A stretch of DNA of 63,008 bases from Acidobacteriota bacterium (GCA_013289955.1 JABCYZ010000038.1:1-63008); one strand, 5' to 3'; shown: positions 46,125 through 55,814, numbered from the stretch's first letter. Program-made: numbers and translations. Notes: a model not told the origin generated them from the letters alone.

Positions 46125-46920
46125 GACGGACCCATCACAAGATCGTATGCCAGGCGATTTCCGGGACAAGCTTACCATCGAAACACCGGAGCAAACCGTC
46201 CTGGAATTCGAAGTTGCCGGAGTGGGTAGCCGGTTTCTGGCTCTGGCTTACGATACTTTGCTTCAAATCCTGCTCGGTGTCGGCTTGTTTGTAGTCTTGC
46301 TCGTCGCGGGGGTGGCCCTCCCCGGTGGTGCAAAGAGTGGAATCTGGTTCGTGGCCGTTATCGTGCTCGCTTACTTTGTGCTTTATTTTGGGTACTTCGC
46401 CTTGTTTGAAGTTCTGTGGAACGGCCAGACGCCTGGCAAGAAAAAAGAAGGCCTTCGGGTCATCAAGGATGATGGGCGGCCGATTACGCCGGCAGAAGCC
46501 GTAGGACGGAATCTGATGCGCATTATTGACCAGTTGCCCGCGCTTTATGCCATCGGCATCTGCAGTATGCTGCTAAGCCGCCAAAACAAACGCCTCGGCG
46601 ATTTCGTTACCGGGACGATTGTTGTCCACGAGAAATCTCTAATCGACGCCAAACCAGTGTGGGAACCCGCTCCCACGGTAGAAACCGGGCCCGCGACCGC
46701 TTACGGATCGGAGCGCCTTACCCCCGAGGAATTTGCGCTCATCGAAACATTCTTGAACCGGCGAAGTTCGCTGCCGGCGGATGTGCGCTTTGCCATGGCT
46801 GATCGGATCGCCCTGCAAATCCGGCCGAAACTTTCCGTGCCGCCAGGGGAATTGCTCTACGCGGAAAAACTCCTCGAAGCGATTGTTCAGGAGCGTCGCT
46901 CGAGCGCCGGCTACTCCTGA
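46123..46920 (+). CDS. RDD-family membrane protein
   Basis: About 265 residues. The RDD fold has the motif RFLALAYDTLLQILLGVG, two to three TM helices (SGIWFVAVIVLAYFVLYFG), and WNGQTPGKKKEGLRVIKDD, with a third conserved segment RLGDFVTGTIVVH. The C-terminal cytosolic tail is helical. GGAG lies close to ATG 46123. The start codon shares CATG with that of the divergent SpoIIM gene, so its 5' region lies inside the other gene's coding sequence. Confidence 0.85.
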   Translation: MTDPSQDRMPGDFRDKLTIETPEQTVLEFEVAGVGSRFLALAYDTLLQILLGVGLFVVLLVAGVALPGGAKSGIWFVAVIVLAYFVLYFGYFALFEVLWNGQTPGKKKEGLRVIKDDGRPITPAEAVGRNLMRIIDQLPALYAIGICSMLLSRQNKRLGDFVTGTIVVHEKSLIDAKPVWEPAPTVETGPATAYGSERLTPEEFALIETFLNRRSSLPADVRFAMADRIALQIRPKLSVPPGELLYAEKLLEAIVQERRSSAGYS

Positions 46921-47017
46921 TGAGCTCTTTCGGGCTGCTCCGTGGCGGTCGTTTGGGTCCAAGTTCTCTGCCAGGAGGACGCTCCGAAGAACAAGCTTAC
47001 CTCGGGCGGTGCACACT

Positions 47018-47740
47018 CTATCGATATCTTCGAATGACAAGGTTGTGGCGATCGGAACGGTATAGCCCCAGAACGTAAAGAATGACAACGCCTTTTGTGG
47101 AATAGATGACTTGACGGATGCGCAGAAGAGCATCGCGTTTGGGTACACCCAGAAGTTCCGCCGTTCTCGGGTCCGCTGTCGTGGCATCAACCTCTTCGTC
47201 CGAATAGGCCAGCTCCACGTCATAGTCGCGTTCCAGAGTGGAGAACAAGGACTCTTTGTGCAGTTGAGCCGATTGCAAGCCCGAAAACTGCCCCGCGGAG
47301 AGGTAACAAGTCTCAAGCGCAAAAGGCTGACCGGCGCCGTGTCTCAGACGCTCAAGTTTAAGGACGCGGCTTCTCGGTGCCAGCGCCAGCCGTGCGGTGG
47401 CTTCCTCCTCATTGTCAATGACTCTCGCGAAAAGTATCTTCGAACCCGCCGTTAAACTGCGGCTTCCCATTTGTTCGGTGTAACTCATCAACTTATTGAA
47501 GTGAATCTTGGGGGTGGCAATAAACGTCCCTACTCCGCGGCGCCGTTCCACAACCCCTTCGGTCTCAAGAGAGGCGAGGGCATGCCGGGCGGTCATCAGG
47601 CTTACATTATGAATTTTTGCCAGTTCTCGTTCCGAAGCCACCAGATCGCCGGGCCGGAGTTCGCCGGCCTCTATCACTTTCCGAATGGCTCCTTGAATGC
47701 GCCGGTAAGCCGGTATTCCATTTGTTCTTTTCGCTAGCAT
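47018..47740 (-). CDS. GntR-family (HutC/UTRA subfamily) transcriptional regulator
   Basis: 240 residues. Winged-helix domain at about residues 8-75 (GIPAYRRIQGAIRKVIEAGE, then LRPGDLVASERELAKIHNVS with LMTARHALASLETEGVV), followed by a UTRA ligand-binding domain at about 95-235 (SRVLKLERLRHGAGQPFALE and GVPKRDALLRIRQVIYSTKG). This subfamily binds sugars, phosphorylated sugars or other small carboxylates and usually represses a neighbouring operon. GAGGGA precedes the ATG. It is divergent from the TonB-dependent receptor 400 bases away and is the likely regulator of the 48-62 kb locus. Confidence 0.88.
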   Translation of the reverse strand: MLAKRTNGIPAYRRIQGAIRKVIEAGELRPGDLVASERELAKIHNVSLMTARHALASLETEGVVERRRGVGTFIATPKIHFNKLMSYTEQMGSRSLTAGSKILFARVIDNEEEATARLALAPRSRVLKLERLRHGAGQPFALETCYLSAGQFSGLQSAQLHKESLFSTLERDYDVELAYSDEEVDATTADPRTAELLGVPKRDALLRIRQVIYSTKGVVILYVLGLYRSDRHNLVIRRYR

Positions 47741-48152
47741 CTCAATTCCCTCGACTTGATCCTAAGCTGCGCGGCGGGTGTAGCAAGCCCCCTAACAAGA
47801 GACGAACGACGGGGCGAAAAGTCAGCTGTTACCGGGGACCTTGATCATTTCCAGAAGCCCCGCGCCGCCAGCGGCAACCATGCCCAGCTAGAACGCTTCC
47901 CCGGTCCCCTCAGGAAAGGAGGGCGCCCCTTCCGGCGGGAAAGTGATATAGAGCGGAAAGCCTTTGGTGCTATAAGGCACCGAGATAGGATTGTTATAAA
48001 ATATTAGTTTCTTCTTGACAAGCGTAAACTTCCGCTATATAGCTACACGGCATCGGGTCCTTCTGCAGCTGTGGGGATGGCGGTCTGCTTCAAAATTAGA
48101 AAAGGATGTTGCCCGGCCGGGTGCAGCAACTTCCTTTGGGGGAGCAATTGTT
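47741..48152. promoter_or_regulatory. divergent control region between GntR regulator and receptor
   Basis: No gene. The receptor's promoter is TTGACA at 48015-48020 followed by TATAGC at 48038-48043 (17-base spacer). Two inverted repeats lie in it: GGTGC/GCACC around TATAAG at 47966-47981, and the perfect ten-base GCTATATAGC at 48034-48043 that covers the -10 box. Both are reasonable GntR/UTRA operator candidates; there is no proof. The ribosome binding site GGGGGAG at 48138-48144 serves ATG 48153. Confidence 0.55.
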
Positions 48153-51100
48153 ATGAAGAAATTGCGATTGGTTTGTTGGGTGTTTTTCAGCGCGGCGCTC
48201 ATTCTCATTTCTAATGGAGCGCCAGGGGTCCTGGCTCAGGATGTCACCGCTTCGATAACCGGAACGGTTACCGATTCGAGCGGGGCGGCGATTGTCGGCG
48301 CCAATGTCACCGTCAAGTCCGTGGAACGCGGAGTTACGTATACGGCCGTGACGAACGGGGACGGACTATATCGTCTCTCGCAGCTGCCGGTTGGCAGCTA
48401 TGAACTCAAAGTGGAAAAGCCAGGGTTTGCTTCGGACGCATACCCCGCATTTGTCCTCACGTTGAATCAAGTGGCTCGCATCGATGTGGCCATGAAAGTC
48501 GGACAGGTTACCCAGACGGTTGAGGTAACCGGCGCGGCACCGGTACTGAAGACCGAGTCGACTCAGGTCGATACCATTATCGATGCGAACACCAACGATA
48601 ACCTGCCGCTGGCCTCGCGCAATTACGTCCAATTGACCCTGCTCGCGCCTGGGTCCGTATCGACCGATCCGAGCAGCTTCAACAATGGCAACAACACTGG
48701 CGGCTATGGCGGCCGTCCGTTGATCAACGGCAACCGCGAGCAAGCCAACTATTTCTTGCTCGATGGCATGGATAACAATCAGGTTTCAGATAACCTGTTG
48801 GGTTACACTCCGGCCCCCGATGCCATCGAGGAATTCAATCTCATTACAAATAATGCCCCGGCGGAATTCGGCAGCTTCATGGGCGGCGTCGTCAGCGCAA
48901 CGATCAAGTCCGGTACCAACAACTTCCACGGAGACGCCTGGGAATTCTTTCGCAACGACGTGCTGAACGCGAATAGCTGGTCGAATAATTTCAATGACCT
49001 TCCAAAGGCCAAACTGCGCTGGAATATGTTTGGCGGCACCCTGGGCGGCCCGATCCTCAAGAACAAACTGTTCTTCTTTGTTGACTACCAAGGACAGCGC
49101 TTCGACACTCCGACTTCGTCCGCTACGGCAACCGTTTTTACAGCGGCCGAGCGTGGAGGCGACTTCAGCGCGCTCTGCCCCGCGGGGTTCAGCGCCAGCG
49201 GAATTTGCACTTCAACGTCCGGTGGAAACATCCAGTTGTATAACCCGTGCGTATCTTTCAGCCAGCCCTGCACGGCTTCGTCCCCCGCGGCCACCGTGCG
49301 GCAGCCGTTCCCGAACAACCAGATTCCTACAGCCATGATCAGCCCTGTGGCGCAGGCACTGTTCGCCTCTCCACTCTATTTGTCGCCCATCAATTCCAGC
49401 CTGCAGAATAACGCCTCGTATATTACGAATTCGCAGCAAAACGTAGATCAGGGCGATATCAAGGTGGATTACAAGGTGTCCAGCAAGGACAGCATTTCGG
49501 GCCGCTTTACCCGCGCCTTCCAGGACAATCCCTCAGCGAATGCATATGAGCTGATTGGAAACGGCTTTTCGACCACACCGATCTATAACACCGTTGGCGA
49601 CTGGACTCGAGCCATCAGCAACAATCTCGTCAATGATGCACGCTTTGGTTGGAGCCACATCACCCTGAATAACGGCACCGACTGGGCTCCCGGTGTCGGA
49701 CAATTCGGCAATTCGATTGGCATTGGGAATGGCAACCCTGCGGGCCTCGATGGGTTGCTGGCCCTCAACTTTACCGACAATGGCAACCTCAACTTGGGGA
49801 ACGCGGAGACCGGCGAAAGCTTCAATGACCAGGTTTGGCAGGCCGAAGATGCACTCAGTTGGACGCACGGCCGCCACAACTTCAAGTTCGGCGGCGAATT
49901 CAACCATGAAATAATCAAGACCTTCTACCCGGGAAACAACGGGGAACTTGGCCTCATGGACTTTGATGGCCGTTTCACCAGCAACACCCTCGGCAGTGCA
50001 GCAACTGGCGCTGGATACGGTGCAGCGGACTTCTTCCTCGGCCTCCCGTACACCATTGGCCGCGGTGTTAGCACCGGCAAAACCTGGACACAGTCCGATA
50101 ATATTATTGGGATCTACGCTGAAGACACCTGGAGGGTCACAGAGCGCCTAACCTTGAATCTCGGTCTGCGCTACCAGGCGTTTACTCCTTGGGTGGAAGC
50201 GAACAACCAGCAGTCTAATTACAATTTCGCCACAGGCGCGGTGGAACTCGCCGGTCAGGACGGCGCCAGCCGGGCTCTCTACAACGGCGTCTATGGAGGG
50301 AAGGACTTTGAGCCGCGCGTTGGGTTCGCATGGACCCCGGCCAGGCTGGGCAACCACACGGTGATACGCGGCGCTTTCACCATCTCCTCTTATCTCGAGG
50401 GCACAGGTACAAACCTGCGGCTGCCTCAGAACCCGCCTTTTACACCGGCCCAGATCAATACCGTCTTCAACAACTCGGCATTACCTGGTTCCAATACGAC
50501 CGACGGCATCCCGGCGACTCCTCCGACGAGCAGCTGCACGAACTATTCCTGCTTCGCTGGCGCTATTCTTGACCTCTGGGATCCTAACGTTCAGCCGGCG
50601 ATTGACGACCAGTGGAACCTGGCCGTCCAGCACCAATTCTGGGGGAATACGACCTTCCAGATCGGTTATGTCGGTCAACGGGCTGTGCATTTGATGGTGC
50701 CGTTCTCTTATACACAGAGAGTACTGCTTCCCAATTCCTCTTGCTCGACTCCGCCATGTACCGATCCCAGCCCGTTCTTTGCCCAGAACCCGACGTTCTA
50801 CAACACCATTGCCACGCAAACCGGCGGGACTCAGTCGAACGGCACCATGATGTACAACTCGCTCCAAGCCGTGCTTCAAAAGCAGATGAGCAAGGGCTTG
50901 CAATATCAGGTGTCCTACACCTACTCCAAGTGCATGTCCGATAGCACCGGCTACTACGGAGCGTGGAATAATGCCCTTAGCGCATCCGCATACTGGCAGA
51001 ACATCTATGATCCGAAGTCGGAGTGGGCGCCGTGCTATTACGATGCCACTCATGTTCTTTCCGCCTACGCCGTTTATGAGCTGCCATTCGGCCGCGGTAA

Positions 51101-51617
51101 GCAATTCGCCAGTGGCGTAAACAAGGTGGTCAATACCGCTATCTCGGGTTGGGCGGTTAGCCCAATCGTCACGTTCCGCACGGGCTTTCCCATGCCAGTT
51201 TACGGAGCAGCTGATGAGTCCGGGACGTTTTCTCGCGGTTCGCGTGCCGACTGCAGCGGGCTCCCGGCGATTACCGGAGAAACTCCCATCAGTCAGAGCG
51301 CGTTCCCAGGAGTTGGTGGCTACCAGTGGTTCACCAACAACGGCAGTTTCACGAATCCTGCGGTGGGGACATTTGGAGACTGCGCCCCACAACTTGGTGG
51401 GCTGCGAGGGCCGCATTACACCGACGTTGACTTGAGTCTGCATAAGGATTTCCTGCTCACGGAACGGTTCAGGCTGCAGTTCCGAACCGAGTTCATCAAT
51501 GCGTTTAACCACGTACAGCTCAACGCACCCAACATGAGCCTTGGCTCCAACATAGGACAGGTAACCAGCGCCCAGCCCCCGAGAAATATCCAGCTGGCGC
51601 TGAAGCTCTACTACTAA
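48153..51617 (+). CDS. TonB-dependent receptor with carboxypeptidase-regulatory domain (Oar/SusC-like)
   Basis: About 1154 residues. Signal peptide (RLVCWVFFSAALILISNGAP), a CarboxypepD_reg domain (SITGTVTDSSGAAIVGANVT), a plug-like region (SRNYVQLTLLAPGSVS; REQANYFLLDGMDNN), then many aromatic beta strands ending NIQLALKLYY, the C-terminal barrel strand. This is the acidobacterial OMP family for import of glycans or other large nutrients. It is not paired with a SusD gene. ATG 48153 has a good GGAG; the frame is open from 48015. A strong terminator follows the stop. Confidence 0.92.
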   Translation: MKKLRLVCWVFFSAALILISNGAPGVLAQDVTASITGTVTDSSGAAIVGANVTVKSVERGVTYTAVTNGDGLYRLSQLPVGSYELKVEKPGFASDAYPAFVLTLNQVARIDVAMKVGQVTQTVEVTGAAPVLKTESTQVDTIIDANTNDNLPLASRNYVQLTLLAPGSVSTDPSSFNNGNNTGGYGGRPLINGNREQANYFLLDGMDNNQVSDNLLGYTPAPDAIEEFNLITNNAPAEFGSFMGGVVSATIKSGTNNFHGDAWEFFRNDVLNANSWSNNFNDLPKAKLRWNMFGGTLGGPILKNKLFFFVDYQGQRFDTPTSSATATVFTAAERGGDFSALCPAGFSASGICTSTSGGNIQLYNPCVSFSQPCTASSPAATVRQPFPNNQIPTAMISPVAQALFASPLYLSPINSSLQNNASYITNSQQNVDQGDIKVDYKVSSKDSISGRFTRAFQDNPSANAYELIGNGFSTTPIYNTVGDWTRAISNNLVNDARFGWSHITLNNGTDWAPGVGQFGNSIGIGNGNPAGLDGLLALNFTDNGNLNLGNAETGESFNDQVWQAEDALSWTHGRHNFKFGGEFNHEIIKTFYPGNNGELGLMDFDGRFTSNTLGSAATGAGYGAADFFLGLPYTIGRGVSTGKTWTQSDNIIGIYAEDTWRVTERLTLNLGLRYQAFTPWVEANNQQSNYNFATGAVELAGQDGASRALYNGVYGGKDFEPRVGFAWTPARLGNHTVIRGAFTISSYLEGTGTNLRLPQNPPFTPAQINTVFNNSALPGSNTTDGIPATPPTSSCTNYSCFAGAILDLWDPNVQPAIDDQWNLAVQHQFWGNTTFQIGYVGQRAVHLMVPFSYTQRVLLPNSSCSTPPCTDPSPFFAQNPTFYNTIATQTGGTQSNGTMMYNSLQAVLQKQMSKGLQYQVSYTYSKCMSDSTGYYGAWNNALSASAYWQNIYDPKSEWAPCYYDATHVLSAYAVYELPFGRGKQFASGVNKVVNTAISGWAVSPIVTFRTGFPMPVYGAADESGTFSRGSRADCSGLPAITGETPISQSAFPGVGGYQWFTNNGSFTNPAVGTFGDCAPQLGGLRGPHYTDVDLSLHKDFLLTERFRLQFRTEFINAFNHVQLNAPNMSLGSNIGQVTSAQPPRNIQLALKLYY

Positions 51618-51632
51618 ACGTAACCTGCGTAT

Positions 51633-51676
51633 AATGAGGCAGGCGATCACCCCCGCCTGCCTCATTTTCTTTTCGC
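51633..51676 (+). terminator. strong rho-independent terminator after the receptor
   Basis: AATGAGGCAGGCG and CGCCTGCCTCATT are perfectly complementary 13-base arms (51633-51645 and 51654-51666) around an eight-base loop, followed by TTCTTTT. It should reduce read-through from the receptor into the TPR gene, so the downstream genes either get part of the signal or have their own promoter. Confidence 0.85.
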
Positions 51677-51697
51677 CGTGACATTCCGAGGGGTACG

Positions 51698-52687
51698 TTG
51701 CAGAGCAGAAACGTCTTTTGCCAAATGTCTAGACTCTCAGGTGCGACCGCGATCTCTGTCCTCTCCATCGGCCTTTCGTGCGCTCAACCAGTCGTCTTGG
51801 CGCAATCGAAAGCCGTCGCGGCGCCGGCCGCAGGGTCTGCATTATCCCCGGACAAAGCCATCGACTTAGCGGAACAAGGGCATTGTCAGGGCACTATTTC
51901 CACGCTCAAACGTGCCATGGCCGGTCAAATCCCGCTGGAAACCCGGAAAAGGGCCGGCATCGTCGGACTGCGCTGCTCTTTGACTTTGGACGATCGTGAC
52001 TCCGCTGGCGACTTTATCCGCCTACTCAACAAACAGTTCGCGCGGGACCCCGACGTACTCTTTGTCCTGGTCCACGCCTATTCTGATTTATCGACGCGCA
52101 CGGCCCAGGATCTCGGCCGCACGGCCCCCGAATCTACTCCTGCTCATAAACTGAACGCCGAAGCCCTCGAAATGCAGGGGAAGTGGGAGCCGGCCGAACT
52201 CGAGTACGAAGGGATCCTCCAAAAAGAGCCTGACGCTCCCGGTGTTCATTATCTGCTCGGCAGGTTGTTACTCTCACGGCCTGATGCCGGAGCCGATGCC
52301 GCGGCACGCGCCAAGCAGGAATTCTTGAAGGAAGTCCAGATTGACCCAAAGAATGCCGGCGCCCAGTACATCCTCGGAGAGCTGGCCCGGCAAGAGGAGA
52401 ACTGGGACGAAGCCATTTCACGGTTTTCTACGGCCGCTAATCTCGATTCGAATTTTGCGGAAGCCTATTTGGGTTGGGGATTTTGCCTCGTCAGCAGGAA
52501 GCGCTACGAAGAGGCCATTCCACCGTTGCAGGTCGCCGTTCGCCTTCAGCAGGGGAATCCCGCCGCGCATTACAATCTGGCCGTGGCCCTGAGCCGCAGC
52601 GGAAAAAAGGAAGAAGCCGAGAAGGAGTTTGCCATTCAGCGCGAGTTGACGCAGAAATCTCCGCCAAACGAAGGGAAGAAAGAATAG
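51698..52687 (+). CDS. TPR-repeat secreted protein
   Basis: 329 residues. N-terminal signal (AISVLSIGLSCAQPVVLAQS), then TPR units: ALEMQGKWEPAELEYEGILQ, LGELARQEENWDEAISRFST and AHYNLAVALSRSGKKEEAEK. TTG 51698 is chosen, with GAGGGG five bases upstream; ATG 51725 has none. Possibly a surface or periplasmic scaffold that could replace SusD. It is followed by the CRTAC1 gene after 19 bases. Confidence 0.75.
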   Translation: MQSRNVFCQMSRLSGATAISVLSIGLSCAQPVVLAQSKAVAAPAAGSALSPDKAIDLAEQGHCQGTISTLKRAMAGQIPLETRKRAGIVGLRCSLTLDDRDSAGDFIRLLNKQFARDPDVLFVLVHAYSDLSTRTAQDLGRTAPESTPAHKLNAEALEMQGKWEPAELEYEGILQKEPDAPGVHYLLGRLLLSRPDAGADAAARAKQEFLKEVQIDPKNAGAQYILGELARQEENWDEAISRFSTAANLDSNFAEAYLGWGFCLVSRKRYEEAIPPLQVAVRLQQGNPAAHYNLAVALSRSGKKEEAEKEFAIQRELTQKSPPNEGKKE

Positions 52688-52706
52688 TAACCGGGGGCGG
52701 ATCTTT

Positions 52707-54428
52707 TTGCCAAAGATTCCAAAGATGGGAAGTGCGGTCGCATTCAGGCGGCGCGATTTGCTCAAGGGGCTTGGCGCGTCTCTATTGGCCGGCGCCCTTC
52801 CGCGACCGGGTCGCGCGCTTTCCGCGGCCGAATTTCCGTTCGAGAAAGTACCCGCTTCAGCCAGCGGCATCACCTGGAGACATGTGAACGGCAAATCCCC
52901 TGAAAAATACCTGCCTGAATCGACAGGGGCTGGCTGTGCTTTCCTGGACTACGACAACGACGGCTGGATGGACATCTATCTCGTCAACAGCGGCAAATGC
53001 GACTTCTACGCGCCCGATCCTCCGCTCCGCAATGCGCTGTATAGGAACAACCGCGATGGCACGTTTACGGACGTCACGGAAAAAGCGGGGGTGGCCGGCG
53101 GTGGATTTGGTCAAGGCGTGGCTGTCGGCGACTACGACCGCGACGGATTTCCCGATCTCTACGTCACCCAGTACGGCCGCAGCATTTTGTTTCATAACAA
53201 TGGAGACGGCACCTTCTCCGATGTAACGGAAAAAGCCGGCGTGGCGGCTCCCGGCTGGGCTTCCAGCGCCGTCTGGTTCGATTACGATAACGATGGCCTT
53301 CTGGATTTGTTCGTCTGCCAGTTCGCCGAATTCAGCAAGGAGCTGAACAAACCGTGCGGTGTCCACGAAGACGGTCGGCGCCATTATTGCATTCCAAAAA
53401 TCTATAAGCCCATGCCCAGTTGGCTCTTCCGCAACAACGGAGACGGCACCTTCACTGACGTCTCTAAAGCCTCCGGCATTTCCTCTCATCCCGGAAAAGC
53501 CTGGGGCGTTGTTGCTTCCGATATCAACAACGATGGCTGGATGGACCTCTTTGTTGCCAACGATACCGTCGCCAATTTTCTGTTTGTAAACAACGGAAAA
53601 GGAAAATTTGCCGAGACGGGAACCGAAGCCGGAGTGGCTTACAGCTCCAATGGCCTCCCTCGTTCGGGGATGGGCGTGGACGCGGCGGACTTCGACGGCG
53701 ACGGTTGGCAAGATCTCTTCGTGGCGAATCTCGACCGCGAGGATTTTGCCATCTACCGGAACAATCATGACGGCACCTTCGATGACCTGGCTATTCCTAT
53801 GGGGATTGCGAAAGTCACGCGAGCCTTGAGTGGCTGGGGCCTCAAGTTTTTTGACTACGACAACGATGGAGACTTGGATCTGTTTCTCGCAAATGGCAAT
53901 CCGGACGACCTCATCACTTCCCTGCACGGTGAGAGTACCTATGAAGAGCCGCTCAGGTTGTTTCATAACACCGGGAAAACGTTTGAGGACGTCAGCGCGC
54001 AAAGCGGTCCTCTTTTTGCTTTGCCGATGTCCTCGCGCGGGCTGGCGCTCGGAGATTTCGATAACGACGGCGCCGTAGACGTCTTGATCTCCATTAATAA
54101 TGGCGCGCCGCTTCTCCTTCGGAACGGGGCGGGCCGGCGGAATCATTGGCTCGGGATAAACCTGACCGGCAAACAGTGCAATCCGGATGCGATCGGTGCC
54201 GCGCTCACCTACCAGGCCGGAGACTTGAAGCGCCGGCGCGTGAAGGTCGGCGGAGGCAGCTTTCTTTCCTCTCACGATCCCCGCGTCGTTTTGGGATTAG
54301 GAAAGCACGAGAAAATTGATTGGCTGGAAGTAAAGTGGCCGCTCCCGGGTGGCGAGACGCAGCGCTTCAAGGGCCTTCCCGTTGACCGCTACATTACGCT
54401 CGTTGAAGGCGAGGACAAATGGAAATAA
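52707..54428 (+). CDS. CRTAC1-family beta-propeller with ASPIC/UnbV domain, Tat signal
   Basis: 573 residues. A Tat-like signal (FRRRDLLKGLGASLLAGALP) precedes at least seven FG-GAP/calcium-loop repeats of the DxDxDGxxD type: DYDNDGWMDIYLVN, DYDRDGFPDLYVT, DYDNDGLLDLFV, DINNDGWMDLFV, DFDGDGWQDLFV, DYDNDGDLDLFL and DFDNDGAVDVLI. The ASPIC/UnbV domain follows (GRRNHWLGINLTGKQCNPDA). TTG 52707 or ATG 52725 could be the start. The protein is probably exported folded and binds calcium; in acidobacteria and planctomycetes such genes sit beside TonB receptors and TPR proteins. Confidence 0.85.
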   Translation: MPKIPKMGSAVAFRRRDLLKGLGASLLAGALPRPGRALSAAEFPFEKVPASASGITWRHVNGKSPEKYLPESTGAGCAFLDYDNDGWMDIYLVNSGKCDFYAPDPPLRNALYRNNRDGTFTDVTEKAGVAGGGFGQGVAVGDYDRDGFPDLYVTQYGRSILFHNNGDGTFSDVTEKAGVAAPGWASSAVWFDYDNDGLLDLFVCQFAEFSKELNKPCGVHEDGRRHYCIPKIYKPMPSWLFRNNGDGTFTDVSKASGISSHPGKAWGVVASDINNDGWMDLFVANDTVANFLFVNNGKGKFAETGTEAGVAYSSNGLPRSGMGVDAADFDGDGWQDLFVANLDREDFAIYRNNHDGTFDDLAIPMGIAKVTRALSGWGLKFFDYDNDGDLDLFLANGNPDDLITSLHGESTYEEPLRLFHNTGKTFEDVSAQSGPLFALPMSSRGLALGDFDNDGAVDVLISINNGAPLLLRNGAGRRNHWLGINLTGKQCNPDAIGAALTYQAGDLKRRRVKVGGGSFLSSHDPRVVLGLGKHEKIDWLEVKWPLPGGETQRFKGLPVDRYITLVEGEDKWK

Positions 54429-54502
54429 TCCGACAGGCTCCAAATTTTCCTGTGCTGTCCCATTCCTATACGAAAAGCCAAAATCGTGAGGTTGCCAAAT
54501 CC

Positions 54503-55813
54503 ATGAAACGGGTATCGATTCTGCTGGCACTTACGCTCTTTTGCGCGGGATACGCGTTGGCGCAGGAGCCCAATAATCCTCCGCCGACGTTTACCAAAGA
54601 CGTTGCACCGATTCTGCAGAAGCATTGCCAGACCTGTCATCGTCCCGGCGAGGCGGCACCCTTTTCCATGCTCACCTACGAGCAAACGAAGCCGTGGGCG
54701 CCCACGATCAAAATGGTGGTGACGCAAAAGATCATGCCGCCGTGGTATGCCGATCCTCAGTACGGCCATTTTGCAAACGAACGGTCGTTGTCCGCGGCCG
54801 AAATTCGAACCCTGGTGACCTGGGTGAACGCAGGCGCGCAGAAAGGAGCCGCGGAAGACATGCCGCCTCCCATAAAAGATTTTGTCGAGGGCTGGGGCAT
54901 CCCCGCGCCAGACGTCGTATTTCAGCTGCCTAAGCCTTTCCCTGTGCCGGCTGCGGGAGTGATCGACTACCAGTACGTAATCGTGCCCACCGGTTTTACG
55001 GAAGACAAATGGGTAGAGATGCTCGAGGTTCGGCCAACGGACCGCGCGGTCGTTCACCACATCATCGCTTACCTCCGCGAGCCCGGATCGAACTATTTCA
55101 AGGACCAAAAAAAAGGTGTTTTTTTTGTAGCTCCGCCTGCAAAGGTTGACGAAAAGACGGACACCAGTGCGCTGCCCAGCGATTTTCTTGTCGGCTATGC
55201 TCCGGGCCAGCCCGCCGAAATTCTCCATCCAGGCGAGGGCAAGCTCATCAAAGCCGGCTCCGATATCGTTTTTGAAGTTCACTACACCCCGAACGGAACA
55301 CCCACCACCGACCAGACCAGGCTCGGTTTGGTTTTCGCCAAAACTCCCCCGAAAGACCGGGTCCTGACTCTCTCGGCTTCGAACGGAACCTTCAAGATTC
55401 CGCCCGGCGCTCCGGATTACAAGGTCGACGCTACCTTTGAAGTGCGCAAGGATGTCACGCTGGTGGCTCTGCATCCCCATATGCACTCGCGAGGGAAAGC
55501 ATTCGAATACAGATTGGTATTCCCGGACGGCAGGAAAGAGACCATCTTGAGCGTGCCGGCTTTCAACTGGCATTGGCAGCTGTGGTACAACCTCGCCGAA
55601 CCCATTGTTCTCCCGCAAGGAACGAAAATCGAATGCACCGCGCATTTCGATAATTCGCCCAACAATCCCGAGAATCCAGACCCGACCAAGAGTGTCATTT
55701 GGGGACAGCAGAGTTGGGATGAAATGATGGTGGGATTCTTCAACTTGAAATTTGACGCGGCGATGCCGGCACAAGAGATAAAACCACAGGAAGGCGCGGT
55801 GCACGTCCATTAA
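54503..55813 (+). CDS. cytochrome c/copper type II monooxygenase-like protein
   Basis: About 436 residues. Signal peptide (SILLALTLFCAGYALA-Q), a c-type heme site C42-Q-T-C45-H46 with a following MPPW block that suggests Met ligation, then a beta-sandwich domain of the Cu type II ascorbate-dependent monooxygenase fold: H185-H186 in VVHHIIAYL, H260 in FEVHYTPNG, H324-P-H326-M-H in VALHPHMHSRG and DEMMVGFF near the end. These are the spacing and residues of the two copper sites of PHM-like enzymes. The heme domain may feed electrons to copper. ATG 54503 is preferred; ATG 54419 would add 28 residues. Confidence 0.8.
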   Translation: MKRVSILLALTLFCAGYALAQEPNNPPPTFTKDVAPILQKHCQTCHRPGEAAPFSMLTYEQTKPWAPTIKMVVTQKIMPPWYADPQYGHFANERSLSAAEIRTLVTWVNAGAQKGAAEDMPPPIKDFVEGWGIPAPDVVFQLPKPFPVPAAGVIDYQYVIVPTGFTEDKWVEMLEVRPTDRAVVHHIIAYLREPGSNYFKDQKKGVFFVAPPAKVDEKTDTSALPSDFLVGYAPGQPAEILHPGEGKLIKAGSDIVFEVHYTPNGTPTTDQTRLGLVFAKTPPKDRVLTLSASNGTFKIPPGAPDYKVDATFEVRKDVTLVALHPHMHSRGKAFEYRLVFPDGRKETILSVPAFNWHWQLWYNLAEPIVLPQGTKIECTAHFDNSPNNPENPDPTKSVIWGQQSWDEMMVGFFNLKFDAAMPAQEIKPQEGAVHVH

Positions 55814-55814
55814 T

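Noticed and set aside
52857..54275. 472-residue minus-strand frame
   Set aside because: Antisense to the CRTAC1 gene; its regular valine-rich repeats mirror the FG-GAP repeats of the true gene.
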